DNA of 64,000 nt from positions 1,240,001-1,304,000 of the forward strand of contig JARFXM010000011.1 in NCBI GenBank assembly GCA_029532625.1, in the 5' to 3' direction. The translations under genes and the position numbers were made by a program. Numbering within the stretch: the stretch's first letter is position 1; each line of letters opens with the position of its first letter. The DNA comes from Lomentospora prolificans (Eukaryota > Ascomycota > Sordariomycetes > Microascales > Microascaceae). Below are positions 61,237 through 64,000 of this stretch, one piece after another. The notes beneath the pieces were generated by a model. It saw only the letters and a list, made by a program, of their open reading frames with translations, made no database searches and had not been told where the DNA came from.

Positions 61237-64000
61237 CGCTGCAGGGAGGGTCTAGCTTTCCCGGGATTCGATCTGATGATGTTGCGTAGTGGGTTCACTC
61301 CCCGATGAAGCTGACAGATGCCGACCGCATTGAAAGACGCCCGGGTCTTTTATGCCAGGCAGATGTTCCAGGACTAAGGTCGAAGTGTCCGTACGCATTC
61401 GAAACTATAACGGGAACCGGAAACCCAAGAATGACGATAAGCAGTGAATGTCGAGGTAAGCGAGACCGCGGCCCGTTCGAAGTCGATGCGGTGCGCAAAT
61501 GGGCTATTCAGAAGCCGGGTGATGAGTGAAAATGTTCGAACCAGAAGTGCCTGTCAGGGCATGATAATAGAGGTCGAGTGTTTGATTGGACGTTATTGGG
61601 GACTGCAAGAGCGCTCGAGTGTTGGTTAATTCCACAAGATCACACCGATCCAAACCAGGACTTGTCATACAAGAAAAGTATAAGACGCTGATAGCGGCAC
61701 AGTTTCGAGAAAGGTGCCTCGCACCACAATTCAACCGACTGAGCAAGTGATACAAATCGAGGGCCTTGAATAGAAAAACGGAAGGACTGAATAGAACGAG
61801 GTGGACCACGGTGGGCGGAGACAGGCTTTTTACCTGGGTCGGTCCGTACATACTGTATCGAGGTTATACCAGCGCTTCGGGTACCACTATACTGTGCGCC
61901 GTGTTCACATCGATGGAAAAGATGCGCGACCAGTGGAGGAGGGTCCGCATCGCCTTCACCAAGGGCTCATCCACGTTGGCTGCAGTTAAAACCGTCTGCG
62001 GTGCAAGATGTACTGTACGGAGGGGGTGGGTGGAAGCAGGTCGGGGTGGAGGGTGTGGATATTGCCAGCTAGAGGGCTTCGAGTATCGAGGGGGCAATGT
62101 CAAGCGTCATCCGTTGCCAAAAGAAGCGGGATTAGAGATGGGACGCCGCCAAAGCCAAGACGGTCTGGAGATGGGTTCTAGACCACTTGCTAACCAAGGG
62201 GCTATGGGTAGTGCTGCGGAGCGGCTTGATGTGTCAGATGCGTTGAAGAGCATTTGACTGTCTGCCATCTTCTCCTCCAATACAACTGATGAGCCCTAGG
62301 TGGGTTGGTGGATCCAAACAGGTGGAAGTACCTGGAGTATCCACGGCGCTCCAGGAGCACGGCAACGTTGCTGGCTAGTGCCTTAATACTGTGCTGTCAC
62401 CAAACCAAAGCTGGCCAAGGCGCCCTGCCGCCCTCATGGCCAGCGAGACGAGGCACGGTCGTATTTAGCATAAGCAACGAGGTGAAGCTGTTCCAACTTA
62501 GGGACTACATTAGGTTGTAATAGCGAGAGGATTTTCCCCAGCGACCCAAGAAGAAGCAAGGAAGAAAAAGACATAATTATAAGGTCAATATCTAAACGGG
62601 AGTAGAGGGAAATAGTAAGGTAGTCCGAGGGCCAGTCGTTGAATCTACCTCTTGCCACTGGAGGAGCCCCCCCGGAAAGCCCTGCGGATCAACGTGCCGA
62701 GTATCAAAGCATTGCCACCGACGTACTTTCAATCATGTAAAGGCACCAAACGCACAAAGATGGCAAGTTGGGGGGACATGGGTAATGTGATTTGTGCTCT
62801 CCACCTTTGGAGCCTGGGTGCAGCTGTAGTGGTGCCTCAATGTTTGTTGGAAGGCTTGCATCAATTGATGTCTAAGTCATATAAATCTCCTACTAGATAT
62901 ACTTGTTCTATGTGGTAATCCAGCTACCTATTAAACAGGCAACGTTCACTCATAACTGTTTACATTAGAGTAAGATAATTCCCAGTTGTTTTCCCTCATT
63001 TAAAGATAACGAGTTATGCATTCCATACTTATAAGCATACTCGAACCCCTGGTAGCATAGCAAACCTTCCAAGGAATTCTGTCAGAGAGCCGAGCACTAC
63101 AGATACTTTTCTCATCAGGATGGGTACTTTACTAATTTTGGCGAGGAGGGTCGTCAATAAGAAGATCCCCACATCTCTACGTCATACTCATGTAAGGGTA
63201 TGTCTTGGCAAATGGCTTGGCAAATATATGTACAAGTACTTGGCACAGCCTGGTACCCTGCCCAACCAGAAGGGGGGGTTGCTGGCAATAGTCTTGTTCG
63301 TGATTGCTAACGCTGAGGTACTGGGACGGCGATTTCATTCTCACATCTACCAAATCCCTTGGAAATGGCACCATTCCTTTCTCGCCCGGCGTCTCCACGC
63401 CTTGTTGAACGGTCGAGCCTGGAGCTACCTACGCATCTACCCCTAGTATGACGTCTGGCTTGACTAACAGCCTGCAAGTAAAAATCCGGATTCTGTGTTC
63501 GATCTTGACGCCGTCTGGTACCTACACAATTAACAGGTGCCAAACACATTCATCAGCCGCGACACAAGCAAATATTTACCATTGCGAACAACATCCTAGT
63601 CGCTGGCTGGCATCAAGGCTTCCGTGTCAGTGCCGTGCGGAGATGCCACGAGATGCTTCACGAGAGAACAGCACCCGTCATTAGATAGATACCTAACCTT
63701 GACGACAGCTTGCTTGGCACTTTGGAGAGGGCAGGAGTCCGGCGATCACTCCCTGCTCTGAAACAAACGGTTCCACTAGGCGGCGAATGATGCTCGACAA
63801 CGTCACTCAGGGACCTCTGGGGGCTGATACTTAGCCAGCGATAGCGGCTCCGCCAAGGTTTCCCAGGCGACAGGGCTAGAGGAAAGCCAGCTAGCCCAGT
63901 ATCAATCCCGGCCCATTCAACAATAGAGGCCAGTAATTCGGACAATCACTACCGCCCAGGATCTAGAGAAGCAACACGGTAATAGTTCACTTGCCACGCT
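61237..64000. other. Long region upstream of the last gene; no supported gene
   Basis: About 2.8 kb to the window end with balanced composition. Several frames of 60-160 codons occur (61,766-62,257 plus; 63,120-63,446 plus; 63,658-63,945 minus). Some of them (such as the one at 61,766) start with TTG rather than ATG, none shows a recognisable domain, and no convincing chain of exons could be assembled. The part next to 61,237 should include the promoter and 5' leader of the preceding minus-strand gene. Confidence 0.5.

Noticed and set aside
61766..62257. 163-codon plus-strand frame
   Set aside because: Its start codon is TTG, the composition is not protein-like, and no conserved motif or splice extension was found.
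63120..63446. 108-codon plus-strand ATG frame
   Set aside because: A weak hydrophobic stretch only; overlapped by an equally long reverse frame and without any recognisable family.

Overview
The window looks like nuclear DNA of a filamentous ascomycete (Pezizomycotina). The evidence is short GT-AG introns, a Zn-cluster-type protein, a DUF2439 protein and a TAD2 gene with a fungal layout. It has two sharply different halves. Bases 1 to about 47,275 are an extremely AT-rich, TpA-rich and CpG-poor block with no open frame of 60 codons. Bases about 47,276-64,000 have ordinary base composition and hold five genes. The AT-rich block has the signature of repeat-induced point mutation (RIP): former CA/TG appears as TA, glutamine codons have become TAA/TAG, and paralogous copies differ mostly by transitions. 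A dimorphic onygenalean with large AT-rich isochores would fit, but the species cannot be fixed from the sequence.

The AT-rich block is a nest of dead LTR retrotransposons. Ty3/gypsy remnants can still be recognised from damaged reverse transcriptase (RT) motifs: minus-strand pol near 1.0-4.0 kb, minus-strand gag/protease 16.5-19.4 kb, plus-strand pol 19.9-24.9 kb, a second plus-strand lineage 25.7-28.8 kb, minus-strand pol 30.1-36.3 kb and plus-strand pol 36.5-40.3 kb. A second family has about 350-bp LTRs running TGTTA...TAACA. It is present as a complete nested copy (40,507-45,074), an older composite copy (about 3,989-10,440), two truncated head-to-tail minus-strand copies (10.84-16.48 kb) and two solo LTRs (39.58 and 46.52 kb). 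The 40,507 copy sits inside a gypsy LTR, flanked by the 5-bp duplication CTTTT, and unoccupied equivalents of that site occur in two other gypsy LTRs of the window. I see no reverse transcriptase in this second family.

In the GC-balanced part, from left to right: TAD2 (tRNA adenosine deaminase catalytic subunit, minus strand, three exons); a 732-residue regulator-like protein with half a zinc cluster and two C-terminal hydrophobic segments (minus); a DUF2439 (Mte1/ZGRF1 N-terminal type) genome-maintenance protein (minus); a divergently transcribed BAR-SH3 membrane and cytoskeleton adaptor (plus, three exons); and a low-complexity protein of unknown function (minus, two exons). They do not form a pathway. 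They look like scattered housekeeping and regulatory genes with long intergenic spaces, next to a heterochromatin-like transposon block. No gene can be supported at 47.3-48.7 kb or 61.2-64.0 kb.
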